From: Fimbriimonadaceae bacterium
Lineage (GTDB): Bacteria > Armatimonadota > Fimbriimonadia > Fimbriimonadales > Fimbriimonadaceae
Reading direction: 5' to 3'
Assembly (NCBI GenBank): GCA_019638775.1
Contig: JAHBTD010000001.1
Span: 1,054,001 to 1,118,000 of the forward strand
Length of the DNA stretch: 64,000 bases
The position numbers were made by a program, and so were the translations under genes. A model generated the notes under the pieces. That model saw nothing but the letters and a program-made list of their open reading frames with translations. It ran no database searches and was not told the DNA's origin. Positions 1 through 8,344 of the stretch are shown here, piece after piece. Numbering within the stretch: position 1 is the first letter of the stretch; the number at the start of each line of letters is the position of its first letter.

Positions 1-231
1 AGGGTTCAAGCAGCCAAGAAAGCTCTCGAAGCCTCAAAGGTGAACTTTGATGCTGCGAGTAAAGCTCAGGCGCTTGGTGCGGAAGGAACGACTTTGATCA
101 CAGTTCTGACCGCGCAAACAAGCTTAGTGACAGCTGAGTCAAATTACGTCGAAGCGATTTACGACTACTATATTTCGGAGATTCGCCTCAAACTTGCGAT
201 AGGGGAAGTTTTGCCAGGTGAATTGCCATAG
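1..231 (+). CDS. TolC-family outer membrane efflux protein, C-terminal fragment
   Basis: This is the 3' end of a gene that begins before the window; the frame is open from base 1 to a TAG stop at 229-231. About 76 residues are visible. They form an Ala-rich amphipathic helix followed by LITVLTAQTSLVTAESNYV, the pattern of the last long periplasmic helix of TolC/OEP-family proteins. The next gene, three bases downstream, encodes a periplasmic adaptor, and MacB-like genes follow, so this is very probably the outer membrane channel of a tripartite exporter. Family assignment rests on the short tail and on context. Confidence 0.75.
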   Translation, partial: RVQAAKKALEASKVNFDAASKAQALGAEGTTLITVLTAQTSLVTAESNYVEAIYDYYISEIRLKLAIGEVLPGELP

Positions 232-234
232 CGG

Positions 235-1986
235 ATGAAAAAAGGCATTTATTGGATCGGTGGAGTTGCAGCCCTGGGTTTCCTGGGCTGGTTTTTCTTA
301 TTAAGGGGCGGCTCCGGCAACGACGAAATCGAATATCGATACGAGAAGGTTCAGCGAACCGAGCTTGTCCGTTCAATTAGCTCGACCGGGCAGCTCGTTG
401 CTCTCACGACGGTCGACGTCAAATCCAAAGCCGGCGGCACGATTGTACGGCTTGCCGTTGATGAAGGCTCGAAGGTGAAGATGGGGGATCTCATCGCCGA
501 GATCGACCCGCGCGACACCAAAGCCACCTACGATCAAGCCACAGCAGACGTGGAAACGGCTCAGGCACGCGCCGACCAAGCGGCTATCAGCTACGACCTT
601 CAGATTGCGAACAGCCAGACTGCCGTCAAAGATGCTGAGAACGCATTGGTTGCCGCCAAGATTCGCTACGACCGGGCCAAGCTTGAGGCAGACCGTCAAC
701 CCACGCTGACCAAAGCAAATATCACTTCTGCGCAAGCTGCTTTCGATTCAGCCAAGTCGGATTACGACAAGTACATCAACATCACAGCCCCCCAAGTCCG
801 ACGAGACGTGCGGGGAACTCATGATCGAGCGAAGGCCGACTTGGCTGCAGCAACTGCCGACCTCGAACGACAGAAGGAACTTTATAGCTTGGGCTATGTG
901 GCAAAGGCCGTCGTAGAGCGCTCGCAGTCCACGTATGAAGGGGCAAAATCTACCTTCAGCGTCGCCGAACAGAGGCTTCTTACTCTCGACAAAGAGATCG
1001 AAGCTGAAACTACCCGGCTCAAGTTGGCGAGGGATCGCGCTGGAGCCTCGCTTGATGAGGCAAAGGCGAACGGAAGCCAAACCGCAATCGCCTTAAAAAG
1101 CCTACAAGATGCCCAAACAGCAGTCAGAACGGCTGAAATTAATATTCAGAAGGCCAAGGACGCGCTCGCAAACAATAAACTCCGTGCGAGCGAACTCAGC
1201 GCTGCCAAAGCTGGCACTGTTCGAAGCCGAGTTCAACTGGAGAACACCAAAGTCCAGCTCGACAGTACAACGGTCTTGGCGCCTCGCGATGGCGTTGTCA
1301 CGCTCAAGTACTTGGAAGAGGGGACGATCATCCCTCCGGGCACCAGCACGTTCGCCCAGGGCACGAGCATCGTGCAGATCAGCGACGTAACTCGGCTCTT
1401 TGTCGAGTGCGCTGTTGATGAAGCTGACATCTCCGCCGTAAAGGTCGGGCAGCGCGTACGCATCCTCACGGAAGCTTTCCCGGGTGTCGCGCTTGACGGT
1501 GAAGTCGTCCGCGTGAACCCTGCGGCATTGACCGCTCAGAACATCACCGCCATCAAGGTCCGCGTTGAGATCAAGCCCGGCTACAAGATTGAGATCATGC
1601 CTGGCATGAACGCGACCTGCGAATTCATCACGCTCAGCAAGCCGGACATTTTGAGAATCCCTGGACAGGCGCTTATCCGTGAAGACGGAAAGACTTTTGT
1701 GCGCGTCAAGGGCACAGACCCGCTCAAGCCGGAAAGACGGGAAGTCAAGGTTGGGGATACCGGCAACGACGGTGTAGAGATTCTTGAAGGCCTGAAAGAG
1801 GGTGAAGAGGTCGTTGTCGCTGAGATCAACCTGCGAGAGCTGCGTGAGATTCAGGAACGCATGGTCGAGGCCCAGCAGGGCGGAGGCTTGGCCGGTGGAG
1901 GCAGTAGGCCCGGAGGCAATCGAACACGCACCAGCGCGGCAACCGCCGGAGGCACGGGCGGCAGTGGAGGCGGAGGAAACCGATGA
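235..1986 (+). CDS. MacA/HlyD-type periplasmic adaptor of a tripartite efflux system
   Basis: A 583-residue membrane fusion protein. An N-terminal anchor (about residues 5-24, hydrophobic after KKG) is followed by a biotinyl-lipoyl half-motif. A very long Ala/Lys/Glu-rich coiled-coil hairpin covers about residues 90-340. The second lipoyl half (TTVLAPRDGVVTLKYLEEG) and beta-barrel domains follow. The last 35 residues are Gly/Arg/Thr-rich and probably disordered. The hairpin is longer than in E. coli MacA (371 residues in total), which accounts for most of the extra length. The start ATG lies three bases after the TolC-like stop, and the stop overlaps the permease start by ATGA, so translation is coupled. 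The exported substrate is unknown. Confidence 0.9.
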   Translation: MKKGIYWIGGVAALGFLGWFFLLRGGSGNDEIEYRYEKVQRTELVRSISSTGQLVALTTVDVKSKAGGTIVRLAVDEGSKVKMGDLIAEIDPRDTKATYDQATADVETAQARADQAAISYDLQIANSQTAVKDAENALVAAKIRYDRAKLEADRQPTLTKANITSAQAAFDSAKSDYDKYINITAPQVRRDVRGTHDRAKADLAAATADLERQKELYSLGYVAKAVVERSQSTYEGAKSTFSVAEQRLLTLDKEIEAETTRLKLARDRAGASLDEAKANGSQTAIALKSLQDAQTAVRTAEINIQKAKDALANNKLRASELSAAKAGTVRSRVQLENTKVQLDSTTVLAPRDGVVTLKYLEEGTIIPPGTSTFAQGTSIVQISDVTRLFVECAVDEADISAVKVGQRVRILTEAFPGVALDGEVVRVNPAALTAQNITAIKVRVEIKPGYKIEIMPGMNATCEFITLSKPDILRIPGQALIREDGKTFVRVKGTDPLKPERREVKVGDTGNDGVEILEGLKEGEEVVVAEINLRELREIQERMVEAQQGGGLAGGGSRPGGNRTRTSAATAGGTGGSGGGGNR

Positions 1987-3194
1987 CCGTTGGCGACAGC
2001 TTGAACAGCGCACTGCGCGCCATTATCGCGAACAAGCTGCGCTCTATCCTGACGATGCTCGGCGTTGTGATCGGCGTCGGGTCCGTTATCGCGATGATTG
2101 GAATTGGCGAGGGCACCAAGAGCAAGGCGATCGAAAACCTTGCCGTTATGGGCTCGAACATGATCACCATCGTTCCCGACTGGCGTCGGGGTGGGCAAAG
2201 CTCTGGCATCGGCAATGCGGGCCGGTTGAGCGACGATGATGTGCGCGCCATCAAGAAAAACGTCCCTACGGTTGAGCTGATCTCGGGGGCGGTGCGCTCG
2301 AACGACCGGGTCAAGTTTGGAAGTCAGAGCACCCAAACCAGCATTTACGGTGTCGAGCCGCAGATGGCGGTTATCCGCAATGCTGTCAAATTGCATCAGG
2401 GTAAATGGTTCACAGCTGAGGACAACACCCTCTTGGAGCGCAAAGCAGTTCTGGGCTGGATGGTTTACGACAATCTGTTCGGTGGAGAGAACGCCATCGG
2501 GGCGACGATCAAGATTAAGAATCAGAATTTTGAGGTCGTTGGTGTGATCTCCTATAAGGGGGGATCGGGCTTCATGAATCCCGACGATCAGATTTATATC
2601 CCCTTGCGAACGGCTCAAGAACGGCTCATGGGAAAGACCTACCTGGACATGATCTCTGTCCAGGTCAAGAACGGCGATATCCTGGTCTACACACAAGGCG
2701 CTATCGAGGACACCCTGTACGCCACGCGTAAAAACGCTGCTGGTGAGGCGCTTTTCCGAGTCTTCAACCAAGGTGAGATGATCGAGCAGATTGAGCAGCA
2801 GACGGCTTTGCTGAGCTATCTCCTTGCCGGCATTGCATCGGTCTCACTCCTTGTGGGAGGCATCGGCATCATGAACATCATGCTGGTCAGCGTCACCGAG
2901 CGAACGCGAGAAATCGGCCTGCGCAAAGCCATCGGGGCGAAGAGGCATACCATCATGAGCCAATTCCTCTTTGAGTCCATCGTGATGTGCTTGGTCGGTG
3001 GCAGCATCGGAATCCTTCTCGGATCGCTCGGCGTGAAGTTCGTGGCAGGAGCGATGAAAGTGCCTCCGATTGTGAGTATGCAGTCGGTGATCGTGGCCTT
3101 TGTCTTCTCGGCGATGGTCGGCCTTTTCTTCGGCCTCTATCCTGCCATGCGCGCAAGCGCACTCCAGCCTATCGAGGCTCTCAGGCATGAGTAG
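1983..3194 (+). CDS. MacB-type ABC transporter permease (FtsX family)
   Basis: A 403-residue permease with the MacB layout. The first transmembrane segment is near residues 18-42 (LRSILTMLGVVIGVGSVIAM). A large extracytoplasmic MacB_PCD-like domain runs to about residue 270. Three C-terminal segments form the FtsX domain, with the conserved ERTREIGLRKAIGAKR loop near residue 305. It overlaps the adaptor gene by 4 bases. In E. coli the ATPase is fused to this permease; here it is a separate gene 586 bases downstream, and the two are separated by the four-helix-bundle gene and its flanking repeats. It probably works mechanically with the adaptor and TolC to expel substrate from the periplasm. 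Confidence 0.92.
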   Translation: MTVGDSLNSALRAIIANKLRSILTMLGVVIGVGSVIAMIGIGEGTKSKAIENLAVMGSNMITIVPDWRRGGQSSGIGNAGRLSDDDVRAIKKNVPTVELISGAVRSNDRVKFGSQSTQTSIYGVEPQMAVIRNAVKLHQGKWFTAEDNTLLERKAVLGWMVYDNLFGGENAIGATIKIKNQNFEVVGVISYKGGSGFMNPDDQIYIPLRTAQERLMGKTYLDMISVQVKNGDILVYTQGAIEDTLYATRKNAAGEALFRVFNQGEMIEQIEQQTALLSYLLAGIASVSLLVGGIGIMNIMLVSVTERTREIGLRKAIGAKRHTIMSQFLFESIVMCLVGGSIGILLGSLGVKFVAGAMKVPPIVSMQSVIVAFVFSAMVGLFFGLYPAMRASALQPIEALRHE

Positions 3195-3197
3195 AAG

Positions 3198-3240
3198 GTC
3201 GTGAGTCGTGAATTGTGAGTCGTGAGTCGTAAATTGCGAG
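3198..3240 (+). repeat. degenerate 7-bp tandem array, upstream arm
   Basis: Six consecutive heptamers begin 3 bases after the permease stop: GTCGTGA, GTCGTGA, ATTGTGA, GTCGTGA, GTCGTAA, ATTGCGA. Bases 3208-3228 pair with 3738-3758 at 19 of 21 positions, so this array and the one beyond the four-helix-bundle gene form an inverted repeat around that gene. No spacer-like unique sequence is present. Confidence 0.85.
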
Positions 3241-3261
3241 CAGAACCGAGGGACGTGTTTG

Positions 3262-3720
3262 ATGGCAAAGGAGCGGATTGAGTCCTACCAACAACTTAGA
3301 GTCTGGCAATTAGCTGTCGATCTATCCGTAGAACTCTACGACCTGACCTCAAGCTTTCCGCGTATCGAACAGTACGGCCTGACATCTCAAATACGCCGGT
3401 CTGCCGTGTCGGTGCCTGCAAATATAGCGGAAGGTTGGGGAAGAGGCCGCGACTCTGAATTTGCCCACTTTCTGCGTATCGCAAGAGGTTCCTTGAAAGA
3501 GCTTGAGACTTTGATCCTTATCGCCGAACGGGCTGAGATGCTCCTACAAGAACGAAAAGAGCCGTTGTTAGAGCAAACCGATCACATCGGTCGAATGCTC
3601 ACGAAGCTGATCGCTAGTCTCGATGGTCCTATTGGTCAAGTTCGGGAAAGAGTGGCCCCTTACGCCGCGGACACTGTGGGACTTTCGAGGGAGTTGGTCT
3701 TAGACTCTGATGAATACTAA
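3262..3720 (+). CDS. four-helix-bundle protein (23S rRNA intervening-sequence / Avd-like family)
   Basis: A 152-residue protein with the family hallmarks: LRVWQLAVDLSVELYDL in helix 1, then SQIRRSAVSVPANIAEGWGR and FLRIARGSLKELETLI in the middle helices. Homologs occur inside the intervening sequences of some 23S rRNA genes and as stand-alone genes; Avd of diversity-generating retroelements has the same fold. The cellular role of stand-alone members is not established. ATG at 3262 is preferred over the TTG at 3259. It splits an otherwise contiguous macAB-like operon and is bracketed by inverted heptamer arrays, which suggests an inserted unit. No reverse transcriptase or template repeat is nearby. 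Confidence 0.88.
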   Translation: MAKERIESYQQLRVWQLAVDLSVELYDLTSSFPRIEQYGLTSQIRRSAVSVPANIAEGWGRGRDSEFAHFLRIARGSLKELETLILIAERAEMLLQERKEPLLEQTDHIGRMLTKLIASLDGPIGQVRERVAPYAADTVGLSRELVLDSDEY

Positions 3721-3740
3721 CTGTCAGTCCCATTCAGGAG

Positions 3741-3780
3741 TCACGACTCACAAATCACGAGTCACTACCCACGATTCACC
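3741..3780 (-). repeat. degenerate 7-bp tandem array, downstream inverted arm
   Basis: The heptamers here are in the opposite orientation to the upstream array: TCACGAC, TCACAAA, TCACGAG, TCACTAC, CCACGAT, TCACC. They end directly against the ATG of the ABC ATPase gene and leave it no recognisable ribosome-binding site. The array therefore forms the whole leader of that gene if it is read on its own transcript. Confidence 0.85.
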
Positions 3781-4587
3781 ATGAAACCGATCATTGAAGC
3801 TCACAATCTCACCAAGGACTATGTGATGGGCGACGTTGTCGTCCACGCACTGAAAGGCGCCTCACTGACCATCAATGAAGGCGACATGGTCGCGATCATG
3901 GGGCCGTCAGGAAGCGGCAAATCCACGTTTATGAACGTGGCTGGTTGCCTCGACCGCCCAACGGCTGGACAGTACCTTCTTAACAACACGCCAGTAGCCC
4001 AACTCACCGACAACGAGCTTGCCGAAATCAGGAACCGTTACATTGGCTTCGTCTTCCAGACCTTTAACCTCCTCCCGCGTACGTCGGCTCTCAAGAACGT
4101 TGAGCTACCGTTGATGTATGCCGGAGTCAAGAACAGAAGCGACAACGCCAAGACGGCTCTCGAGACGGTTGGCTTGGGCGACCGAATGCACCACAAACCG
4201 AACGAGCTCTCGGGTGGACAGCAGCAGCGCGTCGCGATTGCCCGCGCCATCGTGAACGACCCGGTTTTGATCCTTGGCGACGAGCCAACCGGAAACCTCG
4301 ACTCGCGCACGTCTGAAGAGATCATGGCGCTCTTTCAGGACCTCAACCGCAATGGAAAAACCGTCGTGATCGTTACACACGAGCCGGATATCGCCCTCCA
4401 CTGCAAGCGGATCATTCGCTTTAAGGATGGAAGAATCGTTGCCGATGAGGTCGTTGAGAAGCAGATTGACGCCCGTGAAGTGCTCAAGACCCTTCCCACT
4501 GCCGAGGAAGAAGAAGCCGAACTGATCGCAATGGCTCGAGGCGTGAACGGTAACGGGAATAAACCCGCATTTGAAATCGGATCCTAG
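3781..4587 (+). CDS. MacB/LolD-type ABC transporter ATP-binding protein
   Basis: A 268-residue ATPase of the LolD/MacB/FtsE group. Walker A is GPSGSGKST (about residues 41-49), the signature is LSGGQQQR and Walker B is [14 protein letters not shown], with a switch histidine in VTHEPD. The N-terminus [27 protein letters not shown] is typical of the group. A 40-residue Glu-rich C-terminal extension goes beyond the usual ~230 residues. It presumably energises the permease at 1983-3194. It is separated from that gene by the four-helix-bundle unit, so co-transcription may have been altered by the insertion. Confidence 0.93.
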   Translation: MKPIIEAHNLTKDYVMGDVVVHALKGASLTINEGDMVAIMGPSGSGKSTFMNVAGCLDRPTAGQYLLNNTPVAQLTDNELAEIRNRYIGFVFQTFNLLPRTSALKNVELPLMYAGVKNRSDNAKTALETVGLGDRMHHKPNELSGGQQQRVAIARAIVNDPVLILGDEPTGNLDSRTSEEIMALFQDLNRNGKTVVIVTHEPDIALHCKRIIRFKDGRIVADEVVEKQIDAREVLKTLPTAEEEEAELIAMARGVNGNGNKPAFEIGS

Positions 4588-4589
4588 CA

Positions 4590-5279
4590 TTATTGCTTCA
4601 TCCCTGATTGAATCAATCCGCGCAATTGCTCGGCTACATGCGTCTGGCGATTCACGAAATCGTCTCTTGGAAATGTGCCTACAACGCAATGTCTGTTTTG
4701 AAGATTTGTCAGCAAAACAACACCTCCGAGAGCATTGAAATTCACCTGTAAACTTGCCGACAGTTGAGCGATGGCTTTGGGAACGCTCCTCGACAGGTAA
4801 GAAAAACCACTGAAGCTGGCTTTGCTCTCGACAAGAACGATTTCATGTTCAGTCGTGATAAGAACGGCATCGTCCGAACGCACCCCCGCAGAGACGCGCT
4901 GAAAGAGGTCCGAAGGGACATCCATGGCCGGTTGCACATTTTGGACATGCTCGCCAAACAGGGTAGAAGTCTCAAAAAACTTCCTAACAAGGATCTCCTC
5001 GGCAATGCGTCCGGCGGCATAGGTTCCGGACCGGTAGGCCATCACAAAGCCTTTTGTGGGTTCTGGCCCAAAGACGCGCTCCCAATCCGCTTGAATGTAT
5101 GCCGTCAGATCGCGATTCGTGACCTTTATCGATTTGGAAGTCAGCGCGGGATCATTGCTTGTGACCACATAGGACCCCATCGCCAGTTCAAGCGGCTCAA
5201 AAGTCTCGTCAAAGCCGGTCGGGAGGAATTCCGTTCCGTCAATGTCATAGAAGGGACCAAGGAGATATTCCTCGTCCAT
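4590..5279 (-). CDS. uncharacterised protein with a PD-(D/E)XK-like motif, linked to lexA
   Basis: A 229-residue protein I do not recognise. Residues 136-153 read SDDAVLITTEHEIVLVESK. An Asp, a hydrophobic strand and E-x-K (D137, E151, K153) give the usual spacing of the PD-(D/E)XK nuclease core, and the helix GRIAEEILVRKFF precedes it. There is no signal peptide or membrane segment. ATG at 5279 is preferred; an in-frame GTG at 5288 would bring it closer to lexA. It begins 9 bases after the lexA stop on the same strand, so it is probably co-transcribed with lexA and induced by DNA damage. The nuclease reading is an inference from one motif. Confidence 0.7.
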   Translation of the reverse strand: MDEEYLLGPFYDIDGTEFLPTGFDETFEPLELAMGSYVVTSNDPALTSKSIKVTNRDLTAYIQADWERVFGPEPTKGFVMAYRSGTYAAGRIAEEILVRKFFETSTLFGEHVQNVQPAMDVPSDLFQRVSAGVRSDDAVLITTEHEIVLVESKASFSGFSYLSRSVPKAIAQLSASLQVNFNALGGVVLLTNLQNRHCVVGTFPRDDFVNRQTHVAEQLRGLIQSGMKQ

Positions 5280-5288
5280 GACACACAC

Positions 5289-5921
5289 TCAAAACGCCAT
5301 TCCCGTGTAGTCTCGGATTAGCCCGACGACCTTCCCGACAATCTTGGAGTTTTCGGATCGTACAAGGATCGGCTCGTAATTGGGATTGCTGGGCAACAGC
5401 TGGACACCTTTCGTGTCCGAATAGTAGCGCTTCACTGTCGCTTCGCCGTCGATCATCGCGGCAATAAGATCGCCATTGTTGGCGTTCACCTGTGGCTTGA
5501 TCAGCACAAGATCGCGTGGCAATATGCCATCACCGGTCATCGAATCACCTTTGACGCGAAGTAGAAACGCATCTCGGATATTCCGCACCATCTCGGCGGG
5601 CACGGGAATCTGTTCGTCGGCGCTCTCCATCGCTTCGATGGGCGATCCTGCGGCAATAGAGCCGAGGAGCGGAACCATCACGATTCTGTTGGTCTGAGGC
5701 TGGGTGGAGGGGTGGATAAGCTTGATCGAGCGCGGTGTGTTAGACCGGCTGATGAATCCTTTTCTGGACAAAGCGTCTAGGTGGACAGTTACACCACGTA
5801 AGGAACCGATCCCAAAGTGCGCCCCAATCTCACGGATAGAAGGAGGGTAACCCTCCTCCTGAACATAATTCACCACAAAATCGAGAATCGCTTGTTGTCG
5901 CTTGGTAAGTCCCTTTGCCAT
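5289..5921 (-). CDS. lexA: LexA repressor (SOS regulator, S24 autopeptidase)
   Basis: A 210-residue LexA. The winged-helix DNA-binding domain covers residues 1-70 (TKRQQAILDFVVNYVQEEGY and PPSIREIGAHFGI). The self-cleavage site is Ala91-Gly92 in GSIAAGSP. The catalytic Ser127 lies in KGDSMTGDGI and Lys164 in EATVKRYY. All residues needed for RecA-stimulated autocleavage are present. The recognition-helix region GSLRGVTVHLDALSRKG differs from the E. coli/B. subtilis forms, so the operator may be non-canonical. A GAGGAG ribosome-binding site precedes the ATG. It leads an operon with the nuclease-like gene and is divergent from the PpiD-like gene. Confidence 0.95.
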   Translation of the reverse strand: MAKGLTKRQQAILDFVVNYVQEEGYPPSIREIGAHFGIGSLRGVTVHLDALSRKGFISRSNTPRSIKLIHPSTQPQTNRIVMVPLLGSIAAGSPIEAMESADEQIPVPAEMVRNIRDAFLLRVKGDSMTGDGILPRDLVLIKPQVNANNGDLIAAMIDGEATVKRYYSDTKGVQLLPSNPNYEPILVRSENSKIVGKVVGLIRDYTGMAF

Positions 5922-5944
5922 TTTTGCTCCTCAAAGCCATAGAC

Positions 5945-5998
5945 GTCCGTTACGGACCGGTAGACGCAGTATGCACGAATTTTGTCTACCTTGTCAAC
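5945..5998 (-). promoter_or_regulatory. lexA promoter with candidate operator
   Basis: On the minus strand a perfect -35 TTGACA lies at 5998-5993 and a -10-like CATACT about 18 bases downstream, preceded by TG. Two symmetric half-sites, GGTAGAC (5959-5965) and GTCTACC (5984-5990), flank the -10 region. A perfect 13-bp palindrome GTCCGTTACGGAC lies at 5945-5957 in the leader. No GAAC-N4-GTTC box or CTG-N10-CAG box is evident, so either palindrome is a candidate LexA site. Confidence 0.55.
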
Positions 5999-6072
5999 GC
6001 CGGTGTCTATCGGTCACTTGGTCCGGGAACCAATTCATGCCATACTTGCGCTTAGTTTTAAGGTGATTCAGA

Positions 6073-8340
6073 GTGTCGATTACGTCAGCTAGAAAGTTCT
6101 TCGAAAAGAGCGGGTGTGGAACCGTTTTCATCATCATCGCGGGCGCCGCGATGATCTTAACCATGATCTTTACGCGTGGGCAAGACCAACCAACTCCGCG
6201 TGATCTTGAGGCGAATTCGCCTGCGCTTGCCATGATTGGTCAGTACAAGGTCTCCGAGATCGCAGTTAACGATTCGTTTAACGCGATGGCCGATCAGCAA
6301 AGAAACGCCGAGACCGGTCTGAGTGCGGACGATACGGTGTCTTTGTACGCTTCGATGGTCAGCGCTCATGTTGGCAGTGCTCTCATCGTCGATCTTGGCC
6401 ACAGTATGGGTTTGAACGTCACCGACGAGCAACTCTTTGATGAAGCCAAGAAAGAGGTCGAGAAGCAGCTTGCCGACATGGTGAAGATGCTCGAAAACAT
6501 GAGTTTGGTTAAGCCCGGCGCATCGCAGGCGGATATCGACAAGGCGTATCAGGGCATTACCGGTCGAACCCTTCAGTCTGTCCGTGAAGAGCAGCTTGAC
6601 AACGTGAAGCAGTCGCTGGCAACGCAAGCAGGAAGGCTGAGCCAAACTGCGCGGTTCTTTAGCGAAAAGATGAAGACAAGGTACGTCGCGGAGACCAAGG
6701 TCTCTGACGAAGAGCTAAGGCGCAGCTTCAACGCGTACACCACTAAGCGTATCGTGTTTGGACGGCCCGACGAAGTTCCACCCAAGGAAGCGCTAGAAAA
6801 GGCCAAGCAGGTCTTGAGCGACATCAAGGCGGGCAAGATCACGTTCGATGAGGCGATGAACAAGTACACGATGGATCCTGCTCCCGGGCCCGATAAAGCC
6901 AAGAGCGACTCCACAACGGACATCACGCAATCGATCATCGATTACGACGCCTCCCTCACTTCGATCCCAACGCTCAAGCCGGGCGAAGTCAGTGGCGTCC
7001 TGCAAACTTCGGCAGGCCCCGGAATCTTCAAGCTCATCAGTGTGAAGTCCACGATCCCCAGCGACTTTGAAACAAACAAAACTGAACTGATGAAGGTCGA
7101 AGTTGAGCGCAAGGCCGACCGCCGACTTCGGGATGAGATTATCAAGCGTCGCGATGGTGGTGCGATCCAGTGGAAGAGCAAGGGCGCTGAGGCACTGTTC
7201 ATGTGGAATCTCGCCCAAATCGACGTCAACTACTCCACCGACGATGTCAAGAAGAAGGAACTCCTGGTCAAGGCTTCCGAGCTTGCAAAAGCCGCCGACC
7301 TTGATGATACAACCGTCGATCCCAAGTGGGGCATTCTTGCCAATTATGCCGTCCAAAAGAGCTTGATCGCGCTTGCGACTCCCGCCGAAAAGCCAGAGAT
7401 TCAGGCGGACTATGTGGCGGCGATGAATGCACTGACGAGCATCGTCGAGAACGTTGAGCTACGGCTTGAGCTGGTGCGCGAGTATCTGCAGGCGAAGGAC
7501 AAGGAAGCTGGCGCGCAGCTCGTATTTGCTGCCCAAGCCAATAACACGACCGGACCGCTCGCTCAAGGCTACTATACGCAAATTGCCGGTCTTCGCGACA
7601 AGGTTAAGTCGGCTGGTCTCATCGAAGATGCTGACGTCAAGAAGGTGAACGAGGAGTTGAAGCGTTGGAGCGATGAGGTTTCCCGCGACCTTGCCTACAG
7701 CGCAGAAGGGTTCTTAGATTATGGAGCCGAGTCGATCACCCAGTACGACAAGCTGATGGCGGATGTCCAGAAGTTTGAATCGAAGGGATGGCTCGATAAG
7801 GAGTCCAAAGACAAGATCGACAAGGCAGTGGCCACCTGGAAGGCAGGAGCTTTCGATGCGATCAAGCTTGAGGCGGAGGACAACAAAGACCACAGCCTGG
7901 GCGGACAGAGCATTTGGAAGGAGATTGGAGACCGGATCAAGGGATTTGCCAAGATCGGGGCGTTGAACGCAACCCAAACCGCGGAACTGCAGAAGCTGCA
8001 GGATCAATGGAAAGTTGGCTTGTTCGATTCTCTCAAGAAAGAATCTGAAGAAAACACAGACTACACCCAGGCCGGACAAGCAGCTTGGAGCGAACTGAAC
8101 GGACGCATTCAAGAGTTGGTGAAACTCGGTGCGCTCACTCAGGCCCAGGCTGACCAACTAAAGCAGGTGCAGGCGAAATGGTCGACAGCGAAGAAAGCGG
8201 CTGACCTGAAAGCCGCTACCGAAGCAAACAAGCCGCCGACAACTGGACCGAGCGCGACGACCGGAACAACGGGGTCGCCGTTTGGACCGTCAACACTTCC
8301 GGGGACTTCAACCGGAACAACAGGCTCAACAGGCCGGTAG
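6073..8340 (+). CDS. PpiD/SurA-like membrane-anchored peptidyl-prolyl isomerase with C-terminal repeats
   Basis: A 755-residue protein. One N-terminal membrane anchor (about residues 14-35, after a short basic stretch) is followed by a SurA_N/PpiD-like helical region. A parvulin-like segment covers about residues 235-335 (ITFDEAMNKYTMDP ... LKPGEVSGVLQTSAGPGIFKLISV). The remainder is helical and ends in about 3.5 copies of a 57-60-residue unit (about residues 508-720) and a Gly/Thr/Ser-rich tail. It probably folds exported proteins at the outer face of the cytoplasmic membrane. The GTG start at 6073 follows AAGGTGATT. It is divergent from lexA and is followed 4 bases later by rsmI, so the two are probably in one operon. 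Confidence 0.85.
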   Translation: MSITSARKFFEKSGCGTVFIIIAGAAMILTMIFTRGQDQPTPRDLEANSPALAMIGQYKVSEIAVNDSFNAMADQQRNAETGLSADDTVSLYASMVSAHVGSALIVDLGHSMGLNVTDEQLFDEAKKEVEKQLADMVKMLENMSLVKPGASQADIDKAYQGITGRTLQSVREEQLDNVKQSLATQAGRLSQTARFFSEKMKTRYVAETKVSDEELRRSFNAYTTKRIVFGRPDEVPPKEALEKAKQVLSDIKAGKITFDEAMNKYTMDPAPGPDKAKSDSTTDITQSIIDYDASLTSIPTLKPGEVSGVLQTSAGPGIFKLISVKSTIPSDFETNKTELMKVEVERKADRRLRDEIIKRRDGGAIQWKSKGAEALFMWNLAQIDVNYSTDDVKKKELLVKASELAKAADLDDTTVDPKWGILANYAVQKSLIALATPAEKPEIQADYVAAMNALTSIVENVELRLELVREYLQAKDKEAGAQLVFAAQANNTTGPLAQGYYTQIAGLRDKVKSAGLIEDADVKKVNEELKRWSDEVSRDLAYSAEGFLDYGAESITQYDKLMADVQKFESKGWLDKESKDKIDKAVATWKAGAFDAIKLEAEDNKDHSLGGQSIWKEIGDRIKGFAKIGALNATQTAELQKLQDQWKVGLFDSLKKESEENTDYTQAGQAAWSELNGRIQELVKLGALTQAQADQLKQVQAKWSTAKKAADLKAATEANKPPTTGPSATTGTTGSPFGPSTLPGTSTGTTGSTGR

Positions 8341-8344
8341 AGAC

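Noticed and set aside
1102-2771. Long minus-strand open frames opposite the adaptor and permease genes
   Set aside because: They are antisense shadows of clearly conserved genes in GC-rich sequence and encode no recognisable domains.
3262-3720. Four-helix-bundle gene as Avd of a diversity-generating retroelement
   Set aside because: There is no reverse transcriptase, template repeat or variable repeat near it.
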